Positions 32,822 to 43,454 of a stretch of DNA of 64,000 nt are shown piece after piece; the first letter of the stretch is position 1, and each line of letters opens with the position of its first letter. Under the pieces are notes generated by a model. That model did not search any database. It had not been told where the DNA came from and saw only the letters and a list, made by a program, of their open reading frames with translations. The DNA is from Wallemia ichthyophaga EXF-994 (lineage: Eukaryota > Basidiomycota > Wallemiomycetes > Wallemiales > Wallemiaceae): assembly GCF_000400465.1 (NCBI RefSeq), contig NW_008806274.1:1-64000 (forward strand), written 5' to 3'. The translations under genes were made by a program, and so were the position numbers.

Positions 32822-34988
32822 TCAAAAGCCGGTGTGAGATGTGTCTATTTCGAATTGCAATCCTATTGAAAGGAGAAAGTTGTTCCACTCGACATCATTT
32901 TGGGCGCTGAGCCCGCTATAGTTGTACTCTGGAACACCTACGCCTCCGCCAAAATCAATCGAATTGGACTGCAATAAATTAAACATGTTGTTGAGAATAT
33001 CATCTCCGCCAACTTCATAAGGTGGATCGATGACATTCTCTCCTCGATAAACACCCGTGTTGTAATCATCGCTTAGTGTCCGCTGGCCAGAAACTCTCAC
33101 AGGTAAACGACATGACTCCAGAAGGTGCAAAATTACGTCTAGGGTTTTACCAGCAACGATATCCTTAATCTCCCTTCTTCGCAGTATCATGATACCTATC
33201 TCTATGTAATCGATTTCAGTCACATCCACTTGACCTGTCCGTCTTGATTCACATGCACTCAATATAAGAATAACTAGAGCGTGAAATGGCTGATTGAGGG
33301 TGTTAGTATGTAGCTGTCATTCGCAACCCAACTCACTCCCAAATTCATCAAGAAATCAATGTAGTTTTGGATTATGTGTCGCTTTAACTCCATGACATGG
33401 AAAACCTTTAGCATGGACTTGGCTGCATTTGCGCATATAAGCAAACTCTCTACTTTAAATTGCGAAAATTTTGTCGAGCCAGGATGGGGTACGAAGTTTC
33501 TATACATTAGCAACTGGATATTGAAGAAAGCGATGCGAAGATTACTCATGAGCTGAAACACAAAATTATCTTGGCAATTATCATCATACTGCAAATCCCG
33601 CGGGATCTCATTCACCCAGTCATTCAAACACGAGCTCATACTTGCGACGATTGACATGACATTGTCTCTGTTACCTTGTTTCTTTAGCAAGCTAATTTGA
33701 TGATCGATTTGGCCTTGTATTTTGTAAAGCTTTATCATTTGCGTAAAGTATATGACGCTATAGTGTTCCTCAGTACCTATTTCTTCTGGCAGTGGTTGAA
33801 GATGCTCAAGACTAACATCCTCATCTTTCAGCATAATGCGTCTTCCGTAAGCCGCACTGAGGGAGCGATCCATAAAGTATATGCAGTAGTACGCTCTTTT
33901 TCGGGCCTCCCTTTCGTAGACGTTGAGATGGTTCAATTGGTGATAAAGACTGATATCTTCGGCTATAATAAGTGCCGCGCCATTCAGATTCCAGCTGCTT
34001 TGCAGATGAGAGCTTCTTTGGACAAACATTTGGAGTAACATGAGCGCTTGAATGTCTTCGAGCGTGGCCGCTGTGAGAGAGTAGTTGGGCGCTTTCTTCT
34101 TGTATGTTTGGAAGTAGCTGCTGCCGCCGAGAAATCCAAATGGCTCTCGGTTTGGGAGGTGCATGCGTTCGTCATCGCAATAAAGCGATCCCAGTGCACA
34201 CACTAGGATAAGTATGCTTCCGAAACCCCGCTCCAGCTTTCGTTGTGGTATGTCTTGGATAAAGCGGATCTTATTCAGAAGCGGGAAGGTGCTGTTAACT
34301 TTCTGAAAGTATGTCGCAACAAAGCGATAGAGAAACTCATCCGGGCCAAAGTCTTCGTTTGTGAATGGAATGTGATTTTCGTCCTCTATATTGAGTGACC
34401 AGTACTGTGGACGTTTTTGGGTGGCCATTGACTGTTCCACAAGACTATGGGCCTTTATTTTATACATTACCTCCCTTACTGATCCAAAGTAACGCATTTT
34501 GTCAGCATCTGTGGTGTCTTGAGGATCTAGGGATGCACCATCAAAGACTTCCTCGTCTGATTGATCCATTGTGTGATCTATTGAAGTAGTTGCATCATGT
34601 GAATGCTTCCTCGGAGCATTTCTAAAGGAATTTTCTAGATCATCATTTAGTCCTTGTCCAGGTGCAAGCTTTTCCACTAGAGCTTCATATAGTGTGAGCT
34701 GGTCAGTTGTTAGCGGGTGATATAATATTAGCTCTATCACCGACTTTCTGCTCAATATCGCGCACGTAGCTGGTGGGAAATGGCTTCATGGATACTTCCT
34801 TAAACGTGCACTCCTTATCAACGCAATTTGAGCATCTCTTTGGCCATGTTTTAGTTGCGTCGCATCGTATCTTTTTCAATCGACAATAATCGCACTGTGA
34901 ATGTTTTGAATTTGTCAGATTACTGAGGGGATGCTGTCAAACACTATCTCACTGCTCTGTTCGGCCATCTTCGCTTCTCCTGTATCAT
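32822..34988 (-). CDS. Zn2Cys6 transcription factor with fungal-specific TF domain (copy 2)
   Basis: Exons 34988-34953, 34894-34745, 34698-33337 and 33289-32822 give 671 aa. Splicing exon 1 (MIQEKRRWPNRA) to exon 2 rebuilds RACDYCRLKKIRC ... RCSNCVDKEC. The intron interrupts the same Ala|Cys position as in the paralogue at 21984, and the short 4-residue last loop is also shared. A coiled linker (YVRDIEQK-LTLYEALVEKL) and the Fungal_trans domain follow (RKRAYYCIYFMDRSLS, YGRRIMLKDEDVSLE). The second intron (34699-34744) uses a weak GTCGGT donor; a GTGATA donor 4 nt downstream with a different acceptor is possible. Convergent with the Gfo/Idh gene (61 bp). Confidence 0.82.
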
Positions 34989-35105
34989 CGGGATGTGATT
35001 GGAAAAAGGGGAGGTTACCGAGATGAGTTGGAAATATGCATCGTGAATTCGAGGTCGTTATTATAATCATGCATTAACATAAAACAATTGATTGAACATG
35101 TGGTT

Positions 35106-35616
35106 CTAGTGAATTAGTACTTTCTTTGATTCAGATTCGGGCGCGTGTCTTGAGTATCTGAGGGTGAGCAAACCGTTATCGTAGGCGGCGTGAATATTGT
35201 CCTCTGTGATGTGCTCTGGGAGTCTCCACGTTCTGCTGATTGAAGGAGCTGAGTTGATTTCGCTGATTAAGTATCTTTGCTCGTCCGACTTCTTTGATTC
35301 TTCTTCAGCTGGCTTGCTAGCCTTGACACTTATTTTGTGGTCGTGGATAGAGATTTCTAGCTGCTCCTTCTTGTAACCAGCCAGATCTACTCTCGCTTCG
35401 TACGAGTTGTCATGTTGAATCAGATCGAGTCTGGCAGCTACGTCAGCAAATGAAATCATCACCATCAACGACTACTCACCTAGCTTTAGATGTAGAAGGA
35501 GTAGCGTTATGCTTGACTGGTGCATTATCCTTTAAGAAGAATTCTATAGGAAAGTTGAATTCGTTGATTCTGCTTAATTCGTTCAAGTCGCTTGGTTGGT
35601 TGTAGAAGATTGTCAT
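35106..35616 (-). CDS. Small heat-shock protein (Hsp20), copy B
   Basis: Exons 35616-35480 and 35430-35106, 153 aa, same structure as copy A. Compared with the other copies it carries EINSAPSISRTW and ends ESESKKVLIH, so the C-terminal I-x-I motif becomes V-x-I. The 49-nt intron is nearly identical to those of copies A and C. Only 117 bp separate its 3' end from the ATG of the regulator gene at 34988. The full promoter is present here and contains heat-shock elements. Confidence 0.92.
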
Positions 35617-35713
35617 TTTGCTGTTGAGAATAGTAGATGTTGTTGAAAAGCAGTTAAGAGAGCGCCCCAGCTTATATACCCGTGCGCATCCCCTCGATTC
35701 TTCTAGCAACTTC
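35106..35713 (-). repeat. Hsp20 cassette repeat unit
   Basis: The whole block (CDS, intron and about 97 bp of promoter including the TATA region) recurs directly at 26090-26697 and inverted at 47770-48377, with only scattered differences visible. Similarity ends near TTCTAGCAACTTC. Confidence 0.8.
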
Positions 35714-35760
35714 ACTCTGGAAACTTCTCGAGAAGGTACTGGAAGCAGCTTTTCCGGATA
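35668..35760 (-). promoter_or_regulatory. Heat-shock promoter of Hsp20 copy B
   Basis: On the minus strand, TATATAAG (around 35671-35680) lies about 55 bp before the ATG. Upstream, CTGGAAACTTCTCGAGAAGG and GGAAGCAGCTTTTCC (35716-35755) give alternating GAA/TTC units, the consensus for Hsf1 binding. ATCCCCT near 35688 is a stress-response (CCCCT) element. Confidence 0.7.
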
Positions 35761-36666
35761 TGCTGATTTCGATAGTATGAAACCCCATCCTCTATCTACG
35801 ATGTTGAGTATCCAATTGCATCCGAAAGTAGGATTTGGCAGCAGATAATTGAAAAATGTGTAGCCTGGAATAAACCTCGCCAAGCGCGTATTCGTGACTT
35901 CAGCAAAGATTTCGCGGGTCTAAAACAGGAAATGATTCGTACGAGTAATTTGGAGTACGCAAACAAAGACAGTTCAGTAGTGGGGAGGATAAGTACTATC
36001 CGCCAACAGACACCTGCCATCTGTATATTGTTTGTGTGCTAGAAGTGGAGTGATATAAGGAGGTGTAGCGTCATTCAAGTGGAGAAACTGGAGTAGAGTA
36101 GCATTACTTTTCCAATAAACAAAACTGTCCATTTATTCTACCGCCTTTTATACGTTCAAATGAAAAAGTGATTTGCATAGCATTAAGGTATAAACTAATA
36201 AATACAACTAAACGAGTGTGCTTGTGTCTGCGTAATAGCACTCATACACCGCTAACCTGTAGCGGATCACGTTCCCGCCATATTAAAGTAGCATCTGCGG
36301 GGTTACTGTGGTTAGGTGGGGGTTGTGCGTTGATAAACAAACTTACTTTTTGCACGAAAAATCGTTGTCGGCGTTGACGTAGACGCATTTCGGACACCTC
36401 CAGTTGAAGTTTACTGGGCTAAGTAACTGTATGCGTGTTTTAGCGTTGCGTTTTATTTGTATTCATCAACCCCACCTTCTTGAGACACATGATGGTTGCT
36501 GAAAGACAAGTTCGGCACACAAACAAAGCTCTTTTTATTCAGTCACATCCATCACATGTCATGTGAAGTAATTCGTATGCATAAATAATGTATGCCGAAT
36601 GCTATGACATAATTGGTCAGTTCCCAAGCTTGGTGGATCTTTTCACCAAATCCTACCGCATCAGTT
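35761..36666. other. Intergenic between Hsp20 copy B and the F-box gene
   Basis: About 900 bp with scattered short open frames on both strands, none with recognisable composition. No tRNA or repeat seen. Confidence 0.4.
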
Positions 36667-38493
36667 CTAGACTCTCTCGTACCTATAACGTTGTCTTGGC
36701 TGTTTTCTAGACTCTTCCTTTGTCTCATATACACATTGCACACTGCTAACGTGTCTTCTAGCCCATGCCACAGCCTCATGTTCTAGCTCGGGGCACCTGT
36801 TCGCGATAAGCTCATCGATGGATGTTAAATCAGGGGTGCTGTTGCGCTGTTTAATGAGCTCAATTAGCAGCCTGCCGAACGAACCCGCTGTTCGGGAAAC
36901 ATTTACTGCTCTCAATCTCGGACATAGCTTCTTCTGGGTGATTGTGTGCAGTATAATCACACCATACCCTGTACCTGTCAAGTCGAGCACCTGCAAATCG
37001 TTGAGGTTGCTGAACGCGCCAATAAACCTATCAATGTATACAGACGGATCTGGCGCGTTAGCCATGAGGCTGAAATCAGTGTCTAGTTGGTTTTGAATCG
37101 ACAGGTGTATCAGCTTTGGTGAGTCTTGAACGCATTCTAACATGTACAGTGGCACGCCCTTGAGTATACAGCGCTTTAAATTAGGCAAATTGTATTTGGG
37201 TATTGGTCTGGGTGGTGTTATACTGCGTAGTCCATCCCTTACGTCGGCTATGAGGAGGGTTTCGAGAATGGGCATGTTGATGTTAATCAAATGCGAATCA
37301 GATTCTTCATGACATTCATAGCCCTGGTCCCACTCGAATGATTCCAGGTTGGGGAAAGCACTCATGAGGTGGTGTATTGGTGGTGCGCGACTTTTACTCA
37401 ATTTGAAGCGTTTCAAGGTGTAGTTTCCAGGGGTGCCACTTTGTGCGTGATAATTGAAGCCATCTAGCTCAAGTGTGTTTTTCACCCGATTCAAAACAAA
37501 ATCTTCGTCAATGTCGCGCAAGTCATGATGCGCTAGAGAACCGCCATCCGCACATACAAGCTTGTCAACTTTCTGAAACATCTTGTCTCCCGAGATACCA
37601 GAGATAGGTTCGAAGAATGGGTTTATTTTGAATTTGTGGGAGTAAACCATCTCCAAAGTAGACAAATTTATGTTAGCGTTAATGTCGATTGAAGGCAATG
37701 GATTTGTGCAGAATGAAAGCACCTCTTCCACGTTAAGGAGGTGCATCTTAATGTGTCGTAGCGGGGTATTGTTTGCGCGCTTGTAGAATGTATTTAGCTT
37801 TTTCAGCGCCCTCCCAGAACCATCGAATTTTATGGCACATCTGCGCCATAGTTGGGGTATACTGAGGACTGTCTGTCTCCATAGGCTGTTTACGTGTGAT
37901 AGACGTGTGACTAAAGAGTAGTCGTTGGTGGACTCGGCGGCCAGTTCGACGATATCGAGCACCATCTCCAAAGGGAGCACTGTCAATGGGTCTCTAAACG
38001 AGCTCAATCTGAGCTGCTCAACAACCTGAAGCTCATCCCTCAAATCCTGCATTTCCAAAAACAATGGATCTTGCTTGCGCGTGACTTTTGAAATGTACTC
38101 ACACTGCTTCAAAGCGAGATTTGCCATAGCGAGGGCTTGCTTATTGAGACTGCGAGATTTGAGTATATTTGCACACCTCCTGTATCCCTTGAGGAGTATT
38201 AGCCGTGTATCTAGAATGTCATCATCGGCGCACTTTTGGGGATTTCTCGTCGATTTGTGTCATCTTTCTAGCTACTTGTAACGCCTGATCTGTGCGATTT
38301 AATTTTAACAGCGTCGCGCATTTTGTATCGTAGACGGTCAAATGGGAGTGTAGTGCTAGCGTCTTGAAGGGGTTAGCGGGGATACTAAGCAGCAATCCAC
38401 ACCAACTCTATCCAGCAGCTCCAAGGATTTCTCGAAGTCACCGCGTCTGTACTCCTTCACTGCTGCGTCAAATGGTTCCTTCCACTTGGACAT
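36667..38493 (-). CDS. TPR / F-box / leucine-rich-repeat protein, Dia2/Pof3-like
   Basis: Exons 38493-38407, 38362-38234 and 38187-36667 (introns 44 and 46 nt) give 578 aa. N-terminal TPR region (MSKWKEPFDAAVKEYRRGDF ... HSHLTVYDTKCATLLKLNRT ... ALQVARKMTQID), then an F-box (LTVLPLEMVLDIVELAAE ... VNSLWRQTVL) around residues 140-190, then leucine-rich segments to the end. This order is that of S. cerevisiae Dia2 and S. pombe Pof3, SCF substrate receptors involved in replisome disassembly and genome stability. Other basidiomycete F-box families share the layout, so orthology is not certain. Confidence 0.8.
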
Positions 38494-38574
38494 GGCAGTA
38501 GCGTGATGGCAATAAAATAAATCCAAATCCATTTCATTTGTACAGGCAGAGGTTTAGAATACAATTCCAGCAAT

Positions 38575-39087
38575 TTAATTTACATAAGCAGGAGGCGGGG
38601 GCGGATGATCAGGTGGAGAAAATTGCCGTGTGTTATCGGATGTGTGAGCGGTTTGAGCAGCTTGAACGGGTTGAGTTTCATAAGAAGGCGGTATATTAGC
38701 ACCAGCACTAGCAGTACCATCAGCCACGTCCATATTGAATGAATTTTCCGCGGTGGCTACGGGTTTGGCAGGTGGCTCATAAGGTGGTAATTGCTCATCA
38801 CCTTCCTCGGGCTGCCTGTGGGTCATGTGGGTAACTTCATTCCTGCTTAATCTAGGGAAATGGTCGAGAAATGGGTTGGCCGGGGCGCTCTGGGGATTTA
38901 CTATGGCTCCACTGCCCGAGCCCGCCATTTTAAGTTCTCTTTTGCGTGTGTAGGCCTTAGCCATCAGGAAACTAAACGCAAGAGCTGCCGCGACTATCGC
39001 TATGACTGCGCCGGTCGTTGCAGCGTTGTTGGTATCGCGTTTCGCGTGTGTGTGTAGATTTGCAGCGTTATCGTGTGGTAAATACAT
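38575..39087 (-). CDS. Single-pass membrane protein with PPxY motifs
   Basis: 170 aa, single exon. One hydrophobic span at about residues 26-45 (GAVIAIVAAALAFSFLMA) is followed by a basic KAYTRKRELK stop-transfer, giving a short outside N-terminus and a cytosolic tail. The tail is proline-rich with LPPYEPP and IPPSYETQ, matching the PPxY ligand for WW domains of Rsp5/Nedd4 ubiquitin ligases, and ends HPPPPPAYVN. A role as a membrane adaptor for Rsp5 is plausible but inferred from motifs only. Confidence 0.75.
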   Translation of the reverse strand: MYLPHDNAANLHTHAKRDTNNAATTGAVIAIVAAALAFSFLMAKAYTRKRELKMAGSGSGAIVNPQSAPANPFLDHFPRLSRNEVTHMTHRQPEEGDEQLPPYEPPAKPVATAENSFNMDVADGTASAGANIPPSYETQPVQAAQTAHTSDNTRQFSPPDHPPPPPAYVN

Positions 39088-39454
39088 TTTTCATGGGTTC
39101 GTATTTGTAGGTTGTTCGTGGTGGCGAATCACGATAGGTGGCTGTTCCGGAATTGCAAAGGTAGGAACATCACATGCGCTAATATTAATCCACAGCACAA
39201 CACACTCGCGAAAATATAACAAACGTATCCTAGACTGTGCTCGACCCTTCTTCTTGGCTTTCGGTGCTTGGCTTGGCCGAGGTGGGTGTGGAAATAGACG
39301 TGGAGGCTGGGATTTTGTTGGGAGTAATCCAAGCACAACAGATATTGATAAACCTCTGCAACAACCCAGAATCACGTCAAAGATTACAATATTAGTACCA
39401 AATTATACAAACCAGTAAAGCGTAGTATCGTGCGTTCGTTCCCCAGTTCTGGCA

Positions 39455-40115
39455 TCATTTACCGAGCCCTACCAAGAAGCCAACCAAAGTGAAAAACGGC
39501 GGTTTGCGCCATTCATCGCAGAGCACGCAGTAGTCGTTTCGATATGGGTTTACAGTAGAGCAGCCTGTACAGTGCCAGTGCAGATCGTGGCCGATATTCT
39601 TAGGGAGTGGGAAAGGCTGTTGCGCGGGCGTAAGGGGAAGGTTGGTTTAGTGATAGCAATACACGGACACTTGGAATCATTTTGGACTAGTCTGAAGAAG
39701 TACTATAAGCATGTGATTGTGATACCAAGTCGAGCCGATGCTAAATTAAAGGTATTTGGAATAAATATATTACTGTAAGTGGTGTGCTCCACGCATCCTT
39801 GTTTACGTGTCTAGAGTGTTGTACATGCATCTACGATGATTAGAGCTAGTACCGATCAACCAGCCCACCCACCTTTTACAGCTTATTTCTTCATCATTGT
39901 TGATATACACACACCTTGGGCAAGTCCAGTTAACGTCAACAACGCTGCTGATACTGATGCTATGACTCGAGTAGGCGTTTCCCTGCAATTCTGGATTGGT
40001 AGGGTACTCCTCTATAACACTCTACACACCATGTTGATCCACATCATCGTTTTCTTGAAACAAAGGTGTCACAGGAACGCCTGTCGAATGTGGTATTACC
40101 CTGAGTAACTTGAGT
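39455..40115 (-). CDS. Probable spliced gene with two RanBP2-type zinc fingers (structure partly solved)
   Basis: Two minus-strand segments read as RanBP2/NZF fingers. The first, VNWTCPRCVYINNDEEISCKRC (39933-39824), is completed only when the 42-nt intron 39831-39872 is removed. The second, WHCTGCSTVNPYRNDYCVLC, spans about 39518-39577, with an in-frame stop at 39455. Upstream exons may read RVIPHSTGVPVTPLFQENDD joined by a short intron (about 40012-40050). The part between the fingers (about 39580-39820) needs one or more introns I could not place, and the true start is unknown. Such fingers bind ubiquitin or single-stranded RNA. Confidence 0.5.
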
Positions 40116-41043
40116 AACTTGTTTGACCTGATTCACTCTCAAGCTTCCTCACAAGACAACTCTATAAGCTTGTCTTTCTTTAGTGTGCCTTGATCCTAAG
40201 CCTGGAATAGCACTGACAGCCAGCAGTGTGATGATATAAAGTGAGCTATTTCCTAAATGCTGTGTTTTATCTCATTATGACAACCCCTGAAAAATCACTT
40301 CCTGACGTATATTACTTAAGATGAAAGCGCTTCTTTCAAAGCCTTTCAAGTCCGCATCTGAGCTGTCTGGGTTTTTCGCTCCACTCACTCACTGACTTTC
40401 AACATGTGTCGATTGCCATCGTTCGAGACCCGGCAGGCAATACAAATGTAGCTCTTCGTAATGTAAATTATTTACTGTTTGTGCGTCTAAATGCGTTTCA
40501 ATGTTTATAGACAAATTTCAATCCTACTTTGGTTATGTACATTAGGTACGTAGACCAAGACTAGGAGGACCCTTTTATCAAAGCTTTACATCTCGTGGGC
40601 GGCGTCCAGCTCTTCATCTTCGCCGCGTCACTCACCATCGCCTCTGATGGCCTGGACGGTTATTTCGAGATACACATAGCTGTAATCGTACTTAGTCTTA
40701 AGTCGTCTCTACCGTGTATCTGGATATTGTTACAATGAGATATAGAAATACCAAGTGAGAGTTAATTGGTGATAAAAACGAGTGTCGATTTCGAGTTAAT
40801 TTGTGTACTTTTCCAAGTGTAGGTAATCAGTGCGGAAAATGTGAATCAAGGTTCTAGAATTTCCAGTGAAAGAAAACGTCTCTTAGAGAATGACCTTTGA
40901 ATTAGCAACAAACATTCAACTAAACGTATTCCAAAACAAGCAGTAATGAATTGAGGCGTACAGGTAACTTTATTAGTTGAATTCTATATGAGTTATGCAG
41001 TGAGATAAATATCCTTTTAGTCTTCCTTCAGTCAAGCCTTGGA
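40116..41043. other. Unassigned region between zinc-finger gene and MFS gene
   Basis: About 930 bp. A minus-strand stretch 40629-40707 reads KYDYSYVYLEITVQAIRGDG before a stop, preceded by a good 43-nt intron-like sequence (GTATTT...GGTAG). It may be the last exon of another small gene, but no start or family could be assigned. The opposite strand there is open too. Confidence 0.3.
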
Positions 41044-42889
41044 CTACGCCTTGGCTTCCTGGGCAGTGTGGCCTAGTTCTGCATTTGAAGCGGTATCGCG
41101 CTGCTCGTCAGCCATACCAGTGGTGGCAGATGCGAACTTGGAGCGTGCTCTGATTGTCTTACCCTTGAAGAAGAGCACATATGGGATTGGTGCGAGGATT
41201 GTTGCCAAAAGTGCAATGAACAGACCCGCGAACTGGAATCCCATTCCATGGAACATCTGACTACCGAAAAGAGGCGTGACGGCACCTAACATATTACGCA
41301 ACAATCCTTGCGCGGCGATACCTGAGGAAGAGTACTCTCCGTAAGAGTCAGAGGTATAATTGTAAGTTGCAAGGAAGATGTGGTAGATACCAAAGATCAT
41401 CGGCACGAGTGCGATGATTGGAGCAATCCAGTGAACAAAGGAGTACTGCGTGAAGGCGAAGATGTACAACCCGATAGGGAAGAAAGGTGCAAAGAACATA
41501 GCACCGTACAGTCTAGCTTCAGGAACAGTCCTACCATTGTTTCTCTCAGTTGCTTGGTTGAACTTATGATCCGACCAGTATCCAGAGATGTAACCAAGTA
41601 CACATCCAATCATCAAGCCGATGTAAGGCAATCCGCCGTTACCAGTGGACCAGCCGTGGTTACCTGTGAGAATATGTCAGCGGCGACGTTCAGTGTCAGA
41701 TAAGACTCTCTCTCACCTTCAAATGTAAGAGGAATAACGGTCAAGAACAAGAACACTAAACCCCAAGCAAGGGCAATCCAGAGACCAAAGAAAAGAATGA
41801 CCGGTTCGCGGAAGAGAAGCATAATGGCACGGGTGCACGACTTGTGAAGAAGCATCTTGACGGACTCAGATTCCAATTCGATTGGCGCTCTGAACCTGTT
41901 GTCGCCAGTCTCTTGCCTCATCTTCTTAGCACGCTGGGCGAGAATGGTGGCACCGCGTGTCTCCTTGAAGAGGAAGAGTTCGATGATAAAGAGAGTTCCA
42001 GAGGCTATCATGTGAACCCACTCCACCCATCTATAATCAACGCCCTCAATAATGTAACCACAATAAGTTGGTGCGGCAATTGTAGAGAAGATGGCAACGA
42101 ATGTGAATTGAGACATAGGCACAGACCGCTCGTCATCCTTCCAGATATCAGCGAGTGTACCACCAACGAGAATAGTACCAATGCAACCGAAAAGACCGGA
42201 GAGTAATCTACCGACGATCATGGTACCGATATTCGTACCTGCTCCCAACATAGGGAAGACGGCTGTGAAAGCGAAGAAACCGAACAAATAGACATATCTT
42301 CTTCCAACCATTTCACAGAATGGTGCAAGGAAGAGTGGACCGATAGAGCAAGCAGCGTTGAATGTAAACATACCAACCTAAAAGATTCAAGAGGTTAGAA
42401 GGGGTAAAAATTTTATGAGACATTTCAAACTCACGTTAGCAGCTTCCGAGGAGACACCGAGGTCCTGTGCAATAAAACTGGTAGTTGGAGAGTATGCAGA
42501 GGTACTCAAACCGATGACTAAGTGGTTTTAGGAGTGTGTGAATGCTTATTATTTTTAACTTACTCAGGGTCATCGAGTTGAGGAGAGTAGTTGTAAGCCA
42601 TTTCCTAGGCTTGCTCCAGTTGAGACTATGTACTTGTGAGTTTTCATATAAATATCACTAGCTCTTCACATACGGGTTTTCCGGGTCGTTTTCTTCAAAG
42701 GCCTGAGAGTATTAGAGTAGGCTGTTTGCCACACACAAAACTCACAATCAAAACAATGTTGTTGTCTTCGTTCTTTTCCCCGTTGGTAGAAGCGTCCTCG
42801 TGCTGCTCATGTTCAGCACCATCTACTGGCTGAGTAGTTCCGTCCGGAAAGAATGTAGAGCGTATGCCCGTTTTTTTAAGAATTGGCAT
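41044..42889 (-). CDS. MFS transporter, DHA1 type
   Basis: Exons 42889-42746, 42702-42674, 42625-42564, 42517-42435, 42377-41717 and 41663-41044 give 532 aa. The spliced N-terminus reads ...FEENDPENPLNWSKPRKWLT, the classic NWS-K/P-RKW entry to span 1 of fungal DHA1 pumps. GLSTSAYSPTTSFIAQDLGV, EMVGRRYVYLFGF, GRLLSGLFGCIGTILVGGTLADIW and FKETRGATIL are all typical. A plasma-membrane proton antiporter is expected. It is a different subgroup from the pumps at 19928 and 45088. Two exons are only 29 and 62 nt. Confidence 0.87.
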
Positions 42890-43454
42890 GTTTTGAGTCT
42901 TGAGGGTGGTAGTAACGGCGGTATGCTGGTGCTTGTTAGAACCAGAGAAGACAATTTGGCTATATTTCCAACTTACAAACCAAAAACTCTAAAGACTTGG
43001 GTAGGTCGGGGTTGTTGGGGTTGTTGTGGAGACCAAGAGATTCCCTCAAAGGGCTCATTAATCAACAATTTTTCTCAGGAACAAGATTTGATGAGAATCT
43101 GATCTCAATGATCAAAAACCGCAGTCTTATTTTTGGATTTTTAGTGTTGCAGACTATTAAAAAACGTCTCCGGAGTTCTGCTGTGTCTTTTCCGCTGAGT
43201 TTACGTATCGTTTGTCCCAATCCCGTTTGATCGAGCGGACATCGACGGAGTTGCGAGTAGGAGTTGTGACGGAGGTGATAAGTGGGGAGATTTCATTCAG
43301 TCATCTAATTAGGATAATATTGTAATACAGGTGAATGGAAAATATTGTGTATATCCTCACTACCTTTCGCATCCAACGCAGCCATTCCCTCGCTAAGATA
43401 ACGCTGACTACAATGTTACAACAATTCATAGTGATTGTAGTGTTTACTAGCACT
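42890..43454. other. Intergenic upstream of the MFS gene
   Basis: 565 bp, no convincing ORF on either strand. TCCGGAGTTCTGCTG near 43170 and GATCGAGCGGACATCGACGGAG near 43230 hold CGG/CCG triplets. Nothing else supported. Confidence 0.35.

Noticed and set aside
35476-35883. 135-codon minus frame reading through the Hsp20 copy B promoter into its first exon
   Set aside because: It passes the TATA box and heat-shock elements; the equivalent upstream frame is not kept as protein in copy C, and the ATG at 35616 gives the normal family length.
39091-39375. 94-codon minus frame with KAKKKGRAQSRIRLLY, slightly reminiscent of ribosomal protein eS30
   Set aside because: The flanking sequence does not match the family, and no splice model recovers the conserved start or end.
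39572-39778. 68-codon plus-strand frame with a protein-like appearance
   Set aside because: It is antisense to the probable zinc-finger gene and has no recognisable domain; it cannot be preferred.
40410-40445. GTTCGAGACCCGG resembling a tRNA B-box
   Set aside because: No matching A-box, acceptor stem or anticodon arm could be folded around it.
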